A stretch of 64,000 nt of DNA, from the NCBI GenBank assembly GCA_030268105.1, contig BSDZ01000003.1, positions 6,720,501-6,784,500 of the forward strand. Direction: 5' to 3'. The notes beneath the pieces were generated by a model that saw only the letters and a list, made by a program, of their open reading frames with translations, did no database searches and was not told the origin of the DNA. Both the position numbers and the translations under genes were made by a program. Positions 21,685 through 34,376 of the stretch are shown one piece after another (within the stretch, counting starts at the first letter, position 1; every line of letters begins with the position of its first letter). Origin of the DNA: Volvox africanus (Eukaryota; Chlorophyta; Chlorophyceae; Chlamydomonadales; Volvocaceae).

Positions 21685-24600
21685 AAGAGGGCCGAAGTTG
21701 CTGTCGAGCAGGGGTGAGGGAGGACGGAGGAGTCCACACACAGCATCCGCATCTGGTGGGAACGCGCCGATGGCGCCGATGTAGGGACGGAATATGGAAG
21801 GGAAGGGAAGGTTAGCGTGCAACAAACGATGAGACTGGATTGGTATGGGTAAGACGAAAGAACAGTGCCTCCGGTCGAAGAAGACACTCCTGTCCGCGGG
21901 GGGCTGAAGTGAAATAACTAGGTGTCGGGTTTGGGAGTTACGACCGCGCTGTCGTGGGCAGGAAAGGCATGCATGCGCTCGGACTACGGTGCGGTGATCA
22001 ATTGGGTTAGCTGCTGGCGCTGCGCCCTTTGGCGGGGAGGGGTGGCGTAGTCGATGTGCTGGCGTGCAAAGGAGTGGGTGCGGGATTGGTTCAGATGGGG
22101 TTGAAAGAGAAAGGGAAAATGTTCACCTTCCCAACATCCCATCATGATCAGGTTTTGGACAACGGGTTGGAGAACAGCGTGCGAATCGGGATGTGGGCAT
22201 GTGGACTGTGGAGCACAGTGCATCCCATGCACATCACCATGACGGGAGAGCGACAGAGCTTTTGGGACGGCGTAAATTGTGGTTGTGGTTCTGGTGTGTG
22301 TATGCGTGCTTGCGTGTAGCGCTGCGGCAAATGTCGACTGGGGAAGAAAAGAACATCACCACCCTCGTGTGGTCAGAGGTCCGGGGCTGTCTGCCGTTCG
22401 GGGACCCGTAGGGCCCAATATTCGGCAGTTGCATCAGACACAAGCCCCATCGGCAGCCGCATTATGCCTCCTTCCCGTGTTTTCTCTTCCTGATCCGCCT
22501 GAGTGGAGTGGAGTGGACTGGGAAGAGAGCCAGTCCTGACCGCGTGGTGTCATGTCAAAATACGTAATCGCGCAGCTCCACTTCGCCTCGTTCGCTTGCA
22601 CGTAGTTGCAGTCCTGGGCCCTGATAGATGGAAATCGCTTCGGAGGCTGACAAGTGGAAAGCACCCGATCAAATCCGCCGGGTTTGGGGGCTGACTCTGG
22701 CACCCGTGGATACGCTAGCACGGCTGCGGTAACACCCACTGCGCACCTCGACGGTTTCGGCCCGTCCGAATGGTCCTTTTTGCTGGCGCCATAGTCTTTG
22801 TGTAACCAAATGGTAAAAAGTGTTAGATCCGGATCCATGATGATCGCGCGAAGGGGACTCGATGGGGTCCCAATGGTCCTCCATCGTAACCTGGTTAACA
22901 CCACCCATCCATGGCATATGAGGCACAAAGCCTGCATGAAAGATGCAAAGTGAACTATTGCTCCAGAGGGAGGACAGCAGGGGACACCAGGATGCCGGTC
23001 ATGGCCCGCCCTGGCCACACCCTCCACGCCCCCATCCCGCGCCCTCCCTTCTGAGCGATTTCGGGGCTCCCTTAGAAAGGTGAAGACGAATCATATAGCG
23101 CCTCCTTTACAACTATTGCATGTTGGTATTACAGACGGCGCTGCGATCGCGCCTCAGCCGTGGAGTCACGTTGGTGGTGAAATGATAATTCCTCATGACA
23201 TAACAATATGTACGAGTGGTGTTGGTGACAATGTGGCGAAAGAGATGTTAGGATCGTAACCAGCTCAGCGCTTGATTAAACCACCTTCATTCCAGGTTGG
23301 CCAGTATTGTGCCGCCAGGATACCATCTAGTCCATACCGCAATGATGGGTCGCCATTGCAAACAGTGTCCGGTAGCAGTATAAGCGCTGTAACGGGGCCG
23401 CCGCGCAGCCTTGTCGTCGTGGACCGCTCTGACTGGCAGCTTCATATGCATGGATGATGCGAGCGCTGGGTCAGCAGCTGAAGGGCTGCGTTTCCCCGGT
23501 ACCGAGGGTTTTCCGGTTTCCCTTCTGTCTGTCTTCAAGTTTCATCATCGCACAAGACACATCGTGAGGGTGAACGAGTCACGAAGACGGTCCTTCTTTG
23601 TCTGTTGCCTTTCCCGCAACCCTAAGAAGCAATGCTCCACCACGTCACACTTCTCGTCAGGGGGCCAAGTGAGGGCCCAGCCAACGCCAAACAGCAGGGG
23701 AAGTGCTTCCCGTTTGCTCCTCATTCACTCACGAAATTTCGCCGACGTATACAAATCCCCATTACCTGTACCGGCATTCCGCATTTCGTTTTGAACTGAG
23801 GGTGATATCGTTACCACGGTAACCTTGTTACCGTGGAGCTCCTGACTGAACACAAGGCTAAGCACTAAGACATGCCACCACCAAGACATGGCGCCCAAGC
23901 TCGTCCAGTCATTCCGCAAGCGATGGTAAGGGCAACTCCAGCAACGGCGACAGCTTCTCCTGGGAAAGATATACCCTCATGGAAACGCTCATCCCCCAAC
24001 CTCAACGCTCGCGCCTAGAATAGGCGCTAGCCTATTGCTACCCTAGGGCCCCCTTGGGTGGTGAAGCACATACGTGCATATGGACCTGTCTTTTACATAT
24101 CAAGCCCCGCCTGGCTTTGGCCAAGGGTAGCCAGCCTTGCCCTCGCGGAACGACCGCCGAAGCACTCTTCCTCGCAATTTGGGCGACGAGCGCGAAAAGC
24201 TTTCTATGTGTGCATTGGGTACGGGGTGGGAAAACACAAATGTACACGCAAAGGAACTCAAGAGGCTGAGACCTGCTGCGGGAGCAGATCGTGAATGTAT
24301 AGCCATGCAATCATGAAAAATAGTAGCAAAGCTCCCGATGAAACAAGATGAGAGGAGGGGGCCCCGTGCGACAGAGGCGACGGGCCGGGGAAAAGGAACC
24401 CACAGGTTTGTGGTCCAGAGCTTCATACCTGCCCTATAGTGGGGCCCCGGGTCTCATCGCATGGCTCTCCGTTCTTAGAGACCCCAAATGAGGCTTCTCC
24501 TAAACTACAATCCACACGTCTATATCACCACTTCCAAGAGGAAACTCGCATCCCAGTCTGTCTTTGGGGTGCCCGGCTGAGCAGGCGTAGCCGTAGATCA

Positions 24601-25219
24601 GACCCGTGGGTCGGTTGCTCCTAACCCACACCGCCTAGCCTGAGCACAGACACACCAGCAGGTCGTTGCCCTTCCACAGAGGAAAGGACGTCTTCCTCTC
24701 CTTCCATCTCCACGCACCAACGTTAATCCGGCCTTAGCTCCGCCATGCACCTGAAATGCGGGACACGTACTCGCCGCCTGCACCGCGCACTGCTGGCAGT
24801 GCACCGCCTGCACTGCATGACCTGGCCCCAAAGAACCGCAAGCCACCCGCATGGGAGATAATACATCGGAACTTGCCTCCACTCATTCATTACCCAGCTT
24901 AATTACAGTGCAACCCAGCCATCCCAACTACCGGTAGCCGATAAACATCGACACACTGCTAGCACATAAAACTTACGCCCATGAGGCTCGACCGTTTCTC
25001 GCTTCCCAAACACATCTTAGCCATGGCTATAGCTAAAACTGTGGTAATTGTCGAACTTAAATGGCATGGAGAACCCATTATGGTGGTTGCAGTCGTGAGT
25101 GCAGCTTGTTACCGTGCAATTACCGACCACCAACGACTGGACAGCTTTGGAAACGACTTAACATGACAGAAAGGTCCTTTTCCGACAAGCCCGTAAATCT
25201 ATAACTCCAGCGTAGGCCA
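21685..25219. other. Gene-free stretch between ODA6 and TIM50
   Basis: No recognisable domains on either strand. The longest frame (about 22434-23027, minus) starts at GTG, matches no family I know and is not supported. The palindrome GACCCGTGGGTC lies at 24601. A TGTAA on the minus strand at 24903-24907 could serve TIM50. A short palindrome GTTACCACGGTAACCTTGTTACCGTGG lies around 23810-23836 in pieces (GGTAAC/GTTACC). Confidence 0.5.
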
Positions 25220-26790
25220 CTACCGCAAGAATCCCCGCTTCTGCTGCTGCTTTTGGTGCGCTGCCGCTTCCTGCAAGCGCGCTTTAAACGCGGCGGGAAT
25301 GTCTGCCACTCCGTCATACGAATGTACGACGTCACGCACGTCGCGCACCCGGCGCATTGCTAGGAACTGCAGGAACGGAATGAGGTCGATGAGGCCGGTG
25401 TCCCCGGGCTCACCCTTCCACGGCGTTACCTTCAACGCATTTTTCGGCTGAAATTCCCATGCCTGTCGGGCGTAGGAATACGGGGAATACGGGGAATACG
25501 GTATGCTGTCAATAAACGGAATGGAAGCAATGAAACCTAAAAGGAGTAAGGGAGTCGATGGTCACGGTCACTCGAGATGGTCACGACGGATGAAGTTAAA
25601 TAGCCTGCTGATTGATTGGTTCCAAAGATGATATCAAAGTCATTTCGCGTGTCCATACCGGCACGCACCCCACCCCATCCCATCCCAAGTCAACCCGACG
25701 GCGTTCAACCGCTTAACCACCTCCCTGGATTCTCAAGGAAGCTGGGCACCGGCCCACACAACACCCGCTTAGACCCACATCCTCAACCCCAGCCATCCAC
25801 GTCTCTCCTGGAACCCGCGACGGTGACGGAACCTTTTCAGTATATATATGATCGACCTCAGCCCACCTGCACCACCTGGACCAGGCCGAAACATTTTTGC
25901 ATAGTAGAAGTCGCCGCCATAATAAGGACCTCAACATAATGACGAAATTGTTTCTCAGCCATACATTTATCAGCACGCTCACCCACCTCTGGTTTTGCAG
26001 AGATCATTAACACATGCGTGAGATCGCGGTTAAGTTTTGATAGATCTCGCACGTGCTTGCCGTCCTTGTACTGCGTGTCCGTCCGGTACAAGCGGTACGG
26101 TACGACACGGTGTGGATCTAGCTTGTTGATGATAGGATCCGCGTAAGTCGCGGGCTCGTCCGTGTAAATCACAATTTCAAAGTATTGCCCAAGTTCGAGC
26201 AGAAATTCCTGAACGCCCGGCCGCTTGTAAATTGACCAGCCCCTTTGACGCGTCCATTCCTTGAACACGAGCAGCTCGTCCAAATCGAGAACCAGCGTGA
26301 TTACGTTGCCGCGGAGCTGCTGGGGAAGGTCAGGGAGCAACTTGTCTGTGACTGGGTCTGTAAATTCCTTTACACGCGCCTCGAGGTTCTTGCGGATGTT
26401 GAGGTAGCGTTCCATGGCATCGCACCACGTCTGCGACAGCGGTTCGTCTTTGCTGTCCGCCCGCGTGCGCTTCACAATATCAGTGAGATCCTGGCTGCTG
26501 TAACTGTAGGTATAGTACGTTGCCGCAGCTCCAGCGCCAGCCGTGCCCAGCAGGATAGTTCTCCACACATACCGGATGGCCTGCCCGATTGCGCTCCGAG
26601 GGGCCTCAACCGGTAATTCGCCAGTGGCCTCCAGTTTCATTTTAATATGTTTAAGGCGCGCTTGCGCAACTTCGTCCAGCACGCTGTGCGCACCTTTAGC
26701 CTCGGTCTCCATTGCTCGCCGACACCATCCTTCCGAAGCTGTCTTCACGCCATTGTCTGCCCGCAACAGGCGTGACAGCCGCCTCAACAT
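25220..26790 (-). CDS. TIM50: TIM50-like mitochondrial inner-membrane translocase subunit (FCP1-like fold)
   Basis: Receptor subunit of the TIM23 presequence translocase, inner mitochondrial membrane, with its globular domain in the intermembrane space. Two exons: 26790-25987 and 25447-25220, joined in phase 0, 343 residues. The start MLRRLSRLLRADNG is an Arg-rich presequence; an in-frame upstream TTG is rejected as start. A hydrophobic segment at about residues 72-97 is the membrane anchor. The FCP1/NIF-like domain follows (ITLVLDLDELLVFKEW, then RPGVQEFLLELGQYFEIVIY, then the exon junction, then NALKVTPWKG and LIDLIPFLQFLAMRRVRDVR). The phosphatase signature DxDx(T/V) is present only as DLDEL (residues 169-173), so the Thr is replaced by Leu, in keeping with TIM50 being a non-enzymatic relative. 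It diverges from the translocator gene at 27235. Confidence 0.92.
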
Positions 26791-27234
26791 CTTAGCAAGA
26801 AAACCACGCTGCAAAAATTGTCAAACACGTCCAGTGACACAGCCGTGTGATCGGCTCGAAGGTTTTCGGAAATGCTCTAAGCTTTATCTATTAAATAGAT
26901 TTATAAAGCTTTTTGATCAAGGATATGATCCTATCTCGCCAGCGCGTGGAGCTCATTACAACCGTCTACCAGACGAAAACCCCGAGACAGCACACATGGA
27001 CTGATTCAAAATCACTGAACCAATTATTTATAATTACCTCAAAGATTACCATCGCACTTAATAAGTTCCCGGCACTGCTTAATCATAGGGAGAACTTGCA
27101 GTACGGCTTGATTTACTACATAGATGGACTTTGGCACGCATTTTGCACTTTGATTACAGATGAACACGACATAGATTATCAGCTTAACATCCTTCTATCT
27201 TTTCTCTCCCCGCATCCTCTGGTGTTGAATAGGG
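26791..27234. promoter_or_regulatory. Divergent promoter region, TIM50 (-) / translocator (+)
   Basis: 444 bp between the two start codons. AT-rich in the middle (26880-27060). No specific element recognised; the call rests on gene orientation. Confidence 0.6.
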
Positions 27235-29701
27235 ATGGCCGAGGGTCAGGCAGCCCCAAGGGGGCTTGCGCTTCAGCTCGTAATTACATATGGGTCAGTA
27301 GCACATGTTCTTATTCATCACATGGATTTATCTCTCCTGATGCTAGCACATCGCATATCTTGCTTCGTTTATGGAACTGTTGCGTGCAATATTCTCCGCT
27401 TTTGACCTCGCAGGTATATGTTCTTATGGATTGGGTTGAGCGCAGCCGTCATTATGATCAACAAATACGTACTTTCAATGTCGGGCTTTCCCTATCCGGT
27501 CGCCTTGACTTGCACCCATATGCTGTTCTGCGCAGTCCTAGCTTTTTCCTTAGTGAAACTAGGCTTTGTCGAGGCAGTTAGCATATCAGCTGACACATAC
27601 TTGAGGTGCGACGCGCAACGGCCAGGCTTCGACGCACCGCCGTCAGCTTATTGACCCCGCAATACATCGCTGCAGTTGCATCCTTCCAATCGGCTTGCTG
27701 TTCGCGGGCACTCTATGGCTCGGGAACGCGGCGTATCTCTATCTGAGCGTCTCCTTCATACAAATGCTCAAGGTAATGTCGCCCGCCTTGTATCCCGTCC
27801 GGTTGCCGGTTGCCAAGCCCCATTCCCTTTGCCCTCAGGCATCTATGCCTATGGTCGTCTTCATTGTTGGCGTCCTCTTCTCTACGGAAAAGTTTACGAT
27901 GAAAGCCGCACTCAACATGCTCGTAGTTGGGACGGGTATCGCCATCGCCTCCTATGGTGCGTGCACGTTATTGTTTGTATTTGCGTTGATGTGCCACTCC
28001 CCGGCAAATCCTCAACACGGGGAGTCTGAGAAATGGGATGATGTTTGAGCGCCTATATTGCGTACGACAGCGGCGGCAGTGCCACCCGCCAACGTTTTGC
28101 CGCTGCTGCTGGCGAGGATGGCATCACCATCATAAGGCCAGGGTGTTGAGGCTGATCAGGAGCTCATGTTGCTGGTGGGGGCATCTCAGGCCATTGCTGC
28201 AGTCACAGCCGCTGCTGCAGTCACTGCCATGTCTACGCCCACAGCACCAGGCACAGCTGAACGAGAAAGGATTGGCATGAGTGGGGGGATTCAGCACACA
28301 GCAGCAGCACAGGGCGGCAACTGCGAGCTGTGAGCTGAATGGGATGAAGGATGGAGCGCCCCTTTGCAGCACGGGGGCTCCTGGAGCTGGAGGAAATACT
28401 AAAGGACAGCATATCCCCCTCCTATCCTCCCTCCTCTTCAGGCGAGATCCACTTCGTTGTGGTCGGCGTAATCTTGCAAGTCGGATCCATCGCCACAGAA
28501 TCTGTACGGCTGACGCTCGTGCAGATCCTGCTGCAGAAGCGCGGCATCAAGATGAATCCTGTGTCCACTTTGTACCACATCGCCCCCTGCTGCTTCGTCT
28601 TCCTGTTCCTGCCCTTCATCTATATCGAGTTGCCTAAGATGGTGGCGGATCCCAACCTGCACGTAAACGTGCCGCTGCTGCTAGCGAGCGCCGCATGCGC
28701 TTTTGGTGGGTTGCCAACCGGACTGGAGGCTGAGGGCAGGGAAGACCTGGAGGTCGGGAAGGCGGAGGGGAAGGGGAGTGGCCAGTCTCCTGGAGGAGAC
28801 TCAGAAAGATGGGCCGATAGTTGGGACGCGTGCCGTCGAAGGGTTGGTGTTTGGGAGGTGGGAAGGGAGAGGGGCGTCCATTGACTGCGAAGGCGAGGAG
28901 GGATGTCGAAGGATCTCGGCGCACGGAGGAGGGAGGGAGACGTTACGGGAAGCGCAGGCAGTTGCTCGGACGGAGGTTGACGTCCGCAGCGGGTAATGGT
29001 ATGGCGGAGCATAAGGTCCACTGTGGGTTTATCCTGATCCCACAGCAGCAGCAGCGATGAAGGCGGCGATGGTAGCGATGGTTTTGGTCTTGGGTCTTGG
29101 GTAGTACAGGAAATGGCAGCGGAGGTGGTGCTGAGCGCAGAAGCGTGTCCTGGACTTCAAACTCCCTTCCTCGTTCCCCATCCCCCCATCCTCCAACCCC
29201 ACCTCCCCTCCAGCTCTCAACATGTCGGTGTTCCTGCTGATCGGAAAGACGTCCGCACTTACGATGAACGTTGCTGGAGTGATTAAGGACTGGCTACTGA
29301 TTCTGCTGTCGGTGGTATTGTACGGGTGAGTATGACGGTGCTTATCTGTGCGTGCATGAATGTGCGCGCGTATTTGCCGGAGCGGCATAGATCTCTCGTG
29401 CGAGTGTGTTGGCGAGCGGCAGCGACCCATGGGGGTCCCAACTCTCCTTCCTCTCCCTCTCCATGCCTTCCCCTCCCCTTCCCATCCACACGTCAACTCT
29501 CCTGCTCTCCATCCCTCCCGCAGTTCCCCCGTCACCCGCACGCAGCTGGGTGGTTACGGCCTGGCATTCGTGGGCGTGATGTACTATAACTATGCCAAGG
29601 TGGAGCAGATGAAGCAGTCGGCGGCGGCTGCGCAAAAGGCACCAGAGAAGCAGCCGCTGATTGCAGCGGAAGGGGGCCAGAGCGGCAAGGGCAGCGAGTG
29701 A
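27235..29701 (+). CDS. Sugar-phosphate/phosphate (nucleotide-sugar-type) translocator, plant At3g14410-like group, 7 exons
   Basis: Polytopic antiporter of the drug/metabolite transporter superfamily (TPT/NST branch), probably in Golgi, ER or plastid membranes; substrate cannot be told. Exons: 27235-27293, 27414-27605, 27676-27772, 27839-27956, 28442-28705, 29214-29325, 29524-29701; all phases fit, giving 339 residues. About ten hydrophobic helices can be seen. Family-typical segments are [18 protein letters not shown] near the N-terminus, [20 protein letters not shown], then [20 protein letters not shown], and [20 protein letters not shown] followed by [20 protein letters not shown], which matches the VAGVxKDW signature of this plant subgroup. 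The short start exon ([20 protein letters not shown]) is inferred from splice phase and similarity. The tail is Lys/Gln/Ala-rich with no clear sorting signal. Confidence 0.92.
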
Positions 29702-30545
29702 GGCGGCAGCCTCGGCCTCACTGATGGGTGAGGGTTTCAGCTTCGGTGTGACCCACGGGTCGCTGGAGCCCTATCACATAACGGACACCTAACACCTGAG
29801 ATAAAATCTGTTAAGTACTTGTTTGTTAGGTGTCGATGTGTGCGGGTGTATATGGGTATAGTCGTGCACCTGCCTGAGAAGGTGGCGATCCCGAAACGTG
29901 CATGGGGGAGGTTGATCCATGGAGGGAAATGTGCGTGTCGGTTGGGGGAACATTCGGGGGCAGAAATGCTGCAGCAAATGAAACGCAAACGGGAATGGAG
30001 GCGCGGTTTGAGGTGTTGGGAGGACGAGGAGCCTCTGTGTGTGTGTGTGTCGGACACGCGGTTTGCACTCCGTGATCAGAAACAGCAATAGTGACTGTAT
30101 AATTTACCTTACATATCTCCTGCTGTCACATCATGTGCCTTTTTTCTTTCGTGTTCGTACCTGCTTCGTGGAGCTGCGTTGTCGTCCATCGGAACATGTT
30201 GACGCACGTACAGCTCCCCAAAGGGGGTTTAGTCGATTGGGGATCATTCGGGAGTGCATTCGCAGTTCGTTCGGAGGAGGAAACATTGCCGTACATTTCC
30301 AGTGTGGTCAGGCATCAGGTCTATGTATTCCTCGGCGCCTAAGGGACAAGGCGGTGTGAAAGAAGGTTGACCGTCGTACCGCCAACGGTAACAACCCGCA
30401 CTAAAGGAAGAGACGGCGGCACAGACACCGGTTCGGCCTTGCACGATCAGAGTCACGTCCCCCAAGACGCGAAGGGAGGGGGTAGAATTGCCGATGCCTG
30501 AACTCAGTGTGCGTTTGCGGGGGAGGGGACTTCAAAACACGTGTT

Positions 30546-30576
<31 letters not shown>

Positions 30577-32603
30577 ACACGGCCTGTGCGTTTTTTGTCA
30601 AATTTGTGGCTTAAAGAGACACCGCACGGGAGTAATTCTTTCCCGGATGGGAAGGTCAAGAGGAGTCTATGCTGTGATGACCGGTGATGGAATGGAATAT
30701 GCAGCCCGCATTGATTAGCTCGGCTCGGGTGTAGTTGGGTGACCATAAAGCCCCGTTTTCCTGATGTCCTCTTTATCGATCAGCAAACAGGGCGGCACCC
30801 CGCCGCCGAAGGAAGAGGCGAAGCTTCCCCGCACGTGCACGGCGGTGAAGGGCCTTTTGGGCGCTGGATCTGAATCTGCTACTGATTTCGCGGGACCACG
30901 AGACCACTCACTGCTGACTGACTACTGCAGACAGGAGGACGGACGGATGGACAGGCCAGCGGCCGGTCATAATTGTTGGTCCACAGGAACTTTCGGGGAC
31001 GCCGAGGAGGCCGAGAAGTGGAGGGAGGCAGTTGGGGGCTTATCGGACCGAGTCAGGATTTTGGTTTTGGGACTGCGGTGTGCTATTCGGGCACCCTAAC
31101 TAAGGCGAAGGCTGTGGTGTTGGTGGGGAACACCTCTAAGACTAGGGGGCTACGCAGGAGTGCTGCTTTAATCAACTGGCTGAATGAAAAGGAGGAAACG
31201 TGTGTTTCGAACATCGCCATCAGATACGGCACCAGATCAGACCGAGCCAACGGGATCATCTGCGATGCTGTCGTCGTGTTCACTGTCTTCTTGTGGACTT
31301 GTGTGAAGGGGCAGTACTCGTGTGAAGAGACTGTGGCTGCTTGGCTAACGGTGGTTGCACGGTAACGGTAACTTACTTGGTAATTAACTATCAGGTTCCA
31401 GCTCCTCCCTCGTAGATGGAGGATGTGGGTGTTAGTGAGACGTGTTTTTGCCTGATGCGGCACGATGACGCACCGCATGCCGGGTGATGGGGGGGTGCGA
31501 AGGAGGGCCCTGTGAGTATAAGGGGCTGAAGCTCCTCCCACCAGCTCTTTGCTCTTTCGGAGTCTACATGCTTTGTGTTCACATCGTTGTAGCTCCGTCC
31601 ATGTCTTCCTGCCTACCTGTCTGGGAAAAGGATAAACTGTTCTTCAAGACTGCGTGATAAGACTGTGTTGTACATGACGATGATAATAATGATGCCAGGT
31701 AAACCTTCCCTCTTCTTACCGTCATCACATCCACACACCTTTCCCTCCCCACTCTCGCGTACATGCCTCACATAAACATGCATTTAAGGAGGGGGAGGGG
31801 ACCTGAGGGCCATCATCCATTACCGTCTGCCGTTTCAGGCAGAGGCCATAGCAACAGCGGGCCCCGGTGCGATGTGGTGATATGCCTGGGGGTGTCTAAT
31901 TTGTATTTCTGTACCAGCTCCCGCTGTAGGCGTTAAACAGATTGATCGCCGCCGGTACCAAATACATAACTAATGCAATCAAGAACGTGAAAGTGATATA
32001 GTGCAGGGGCAGCGGTTCAAACCGTTCTGTTCAGCGCTGCCATCGCCATTTCCCTGGTGGTAATGGTGGGGGGAGGGGGTCGGCGCCCAACAACCCGCCC
32101 CGTCACCTTGATGGCACAGTTGCAATAGCCCAGAGCGAAAACTGCCTTATTACAACTCGCGAGATTGGACCTCCAACCCCACAGCCATCATCTCTTCCTA
32201 CCTTCCACTCGCAGTCGCAGCCTGAGACCCAGTCCCCACTTTGCTTGTCGGAGCCCCCAAGACACAGACGCACCCAATACGCACGCATTAGCCACCCGTA
32301 TACATCCGTCTGCTTGCTGTAGTGGGTCTTGTGCGGATGTGTGTTTTGCACGTACGGGGCGCGGACGTCCGTGCCGCCCTGCACCCCCATAAGGAGCCCC
32401 AATCCCCTTCGGAATGTCGGGGAGAACGAGCACATCTCCTCACAGCGGTCACTCCGACGAAATTCCGTCACCGAGTCAGTGAGCTTCCCCCCTCTCCCGC
32501 ACTACACACGTACAAATACACCTAATGGCGTAACTGTCCCACTATCAACATGTCAAACTCCTCCCGTTCCTCCTCTCATTCCGCGTTCAGCTGGTTCCGA
32601 CCC
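29702..32603. other. Gene-free stretch between translocator and CPN20
   Basis: About 2.9 kb between convergent gene ends, so it should hold 3' UTR sequence of both. The palindrome GACCCACGGGTC lies at 29750, just past the translocator stop. A (GT)n run lies at about 30549-30575. Frames are short and unrecognised. I found no credible tRNA; GGTTCAAACCG at 32013 lacks the arms. Confidence 0.5.
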
Positions 32604-32608
32604 TTACA
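32604..32608 (-). promoter_or_regulatory. Candidate poly(A) signal TGTAA of CPN20
   Basis: TGTAA on the minus strand, 152 bp beyond the CPN20 stop codon, a plausible position for the green-algal poly(A) signal. Confidence 0.4.
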
Positions 32609-32759
32609 CGCGAGCTCCACACCCAGTTTCCTTTTTCCTTGACCTCTTCTCCCCTCCCCTTCCCATCTGCTCTCCTCTCCTCCAACATCACGATCAAATC
32701 CCTCCCCTTTTCCCTCCCTTCATCAGCTCGCCAGCTCCCTCATCCAGCACCCCAACCCC

Positions 32760-34376
32760 TCACGCCTTGCAGAGGATGTCGTCTTCCCGCAGCACAACGT
32801 ACTTGGCACCCTCCGGTGTCTCCATGTTGTCACCCGCATACTTGAAGTAAAGCACCTTGTCCCCGGGATGAATCTGAAGCGCAGAAACGAGTCGTCCGTA
32901 CAACGCGTACCGTACAATCAGATAAGACATATCGGACATGAATGTTCGCAATCATACACTTGGAGAGCAACCCCGAAGAACATGCATTCGTACCAGACAC
33001 ACACATGCACGCAACCGTATGCATGTTGCAACGGTGTTGGAAAGCAGCTGGCTTCGAAGAACCAACGGAGCCCTCAGAAGCTCCTCTACCTGCATATACC
33101 CATTCCACCACAACCCACCATTCCGCGCCTCGCTCCCCCACGTCCCCGCTGCAGACACGCCATAGCCTCGCACCACCGCATTGGATCGGTCTGATCCAGA
33201 TTTTTTAACCGATCTGATCCGGGACCCCTTGCGCTGCCCACCACAGTCTGTGTTTTCGCAATTACGTTCACCGATTCGATGGCAATCAGCCTTCGCAAGC
33301 CCCACCCCTTTCCCTCTCCTTCCCTCCCCTCCCGTCCGCAACCTTCCGTCACCTTACCGTCATGGCCTTCCGCTTTCCCTCCGCATCCTTGTCGTACTTG
33401 CCCGGCCCCGTGCGCACCACCGTGCCGCTGAGTGGCCGTTCCTTGGCGCTGTCGGGTAGAATCACACCGCCCAACGTCACATCGGAAACTTCTTCCACCC
33501 GGACTAATACGCGGTCGGCCAGGGGCTGAAGTTCTGGGACGTCCTCAGCCTGGGGATCTAGATGTTTAAACGTAAGTGCACGCGCATGTGTGTCGGGCGG
33601 GGGTGACGAGAGGGCAGAGGGGAAATGCGAATCAGACGCGAAAATACCCAAGCTGCACTGCCGCAGTGTGAGCAATGTGAGGCATGAGAGGAACAAAATG
33701 CGCTGTCAAAGGGTAATAAAAAATTGTGAGGGGTGCGGTGGCTGTCGGGGTTGCAGGGGGTATGTGCTTGTACTCACTGGCGCGGGGCATGATGCCAATG
33801 ACGTCGTCTTCGCGTATCAGGATATACTCCTCCCCATTCGACAGCTTCAGGTCCGAGTACATGAAACCGAACTTGCTGTACACAACCGTCTGCCCCTGCT
33901 TCAAATAGAATGGTCTCACTTCGCCATTGCCCAAGCGTCCATCGCCGAGGCTCACCACTTCACCTAAGAATGCAAAGGAGCAATCAATTGGGTCAACTCG
34001 TTAACATTCCAAATAAAAAATGTCCCCCCGATCACCATCTTACCGGAAGTAGGCTTCTTAATGGCAGACGGTGGCAAGAAAATGCCACCTCGCGTCTTCA
34101 CCTCCTCTTCGGCGACGCGCACCAACACGCGATCACCTTTTGGATCAACCTACATGGTGGTTGCATTCGTTTACAGCAAAGCCATTTATTGCGTTGCTTA
34201 TTAGCTTGCCGTCAGATTTGTATATGTGTATGGCATAGGCGGGCAGTAGATCGCTGTTTGTCTACCTTGGTGAATGGTGCGGGAACAGCAATTGCCTCAG
34301 CACGGACAACAACAGAGGAGCGGCGGCTAACTGCGTGGCCGCCGAAGACACCGCGCCGGGAAATGCAAGTCTGCAT
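32760..34376 (-). CDS. CPN20: Chloroplast co-chaperonin CPN20 (tandem GroES domains), 5 exons
   Basis: Lid of the plastid Cpn60 chaperonin, helping fold Rubisco and other stromal proteins. Exons in order: 34376-34266, 34149-34044, 33963-33778, 33557-33358, 32873-32760; phases are consistent and give 238 residues. Exon 1 (MQTCISRRGVFGGHAVSRR...) is a Ser/Arg/Val-rich chloroplast transit peptide followed by APFTK. Two GroES-like domains follow. Domain 1 (about residues 38-135) has GDRVLVRVAEEEVKTRGGIF with its mobile loop and ends LIREDDVIGIMPRA. Domain 2 (about 146-238) has PLADRVLVRVEEVSDVTLGG and ends VVLREDDILCKA. The two-domain layout is typical of algal and plant CPN20 and differs from single-domain CPN10/CPN11. 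The related two-domain CPN23 is the main alternative; closeness of the sequence to CPN20 as I recall it makes CPN20 likelier. Confidence 0.94.

Noticed and set aside
22434..23027. 197-codon frame on the minus strand
   Set aside because: Starts at GTG, has no recognisable domain and no splice partners, and lies in a region without other coding signal.
32010..32026. GGTTCAAACC, a second tRNA B-box look-alike
   Set aside because: Flanks do not fold into a cloverleaf by eye.
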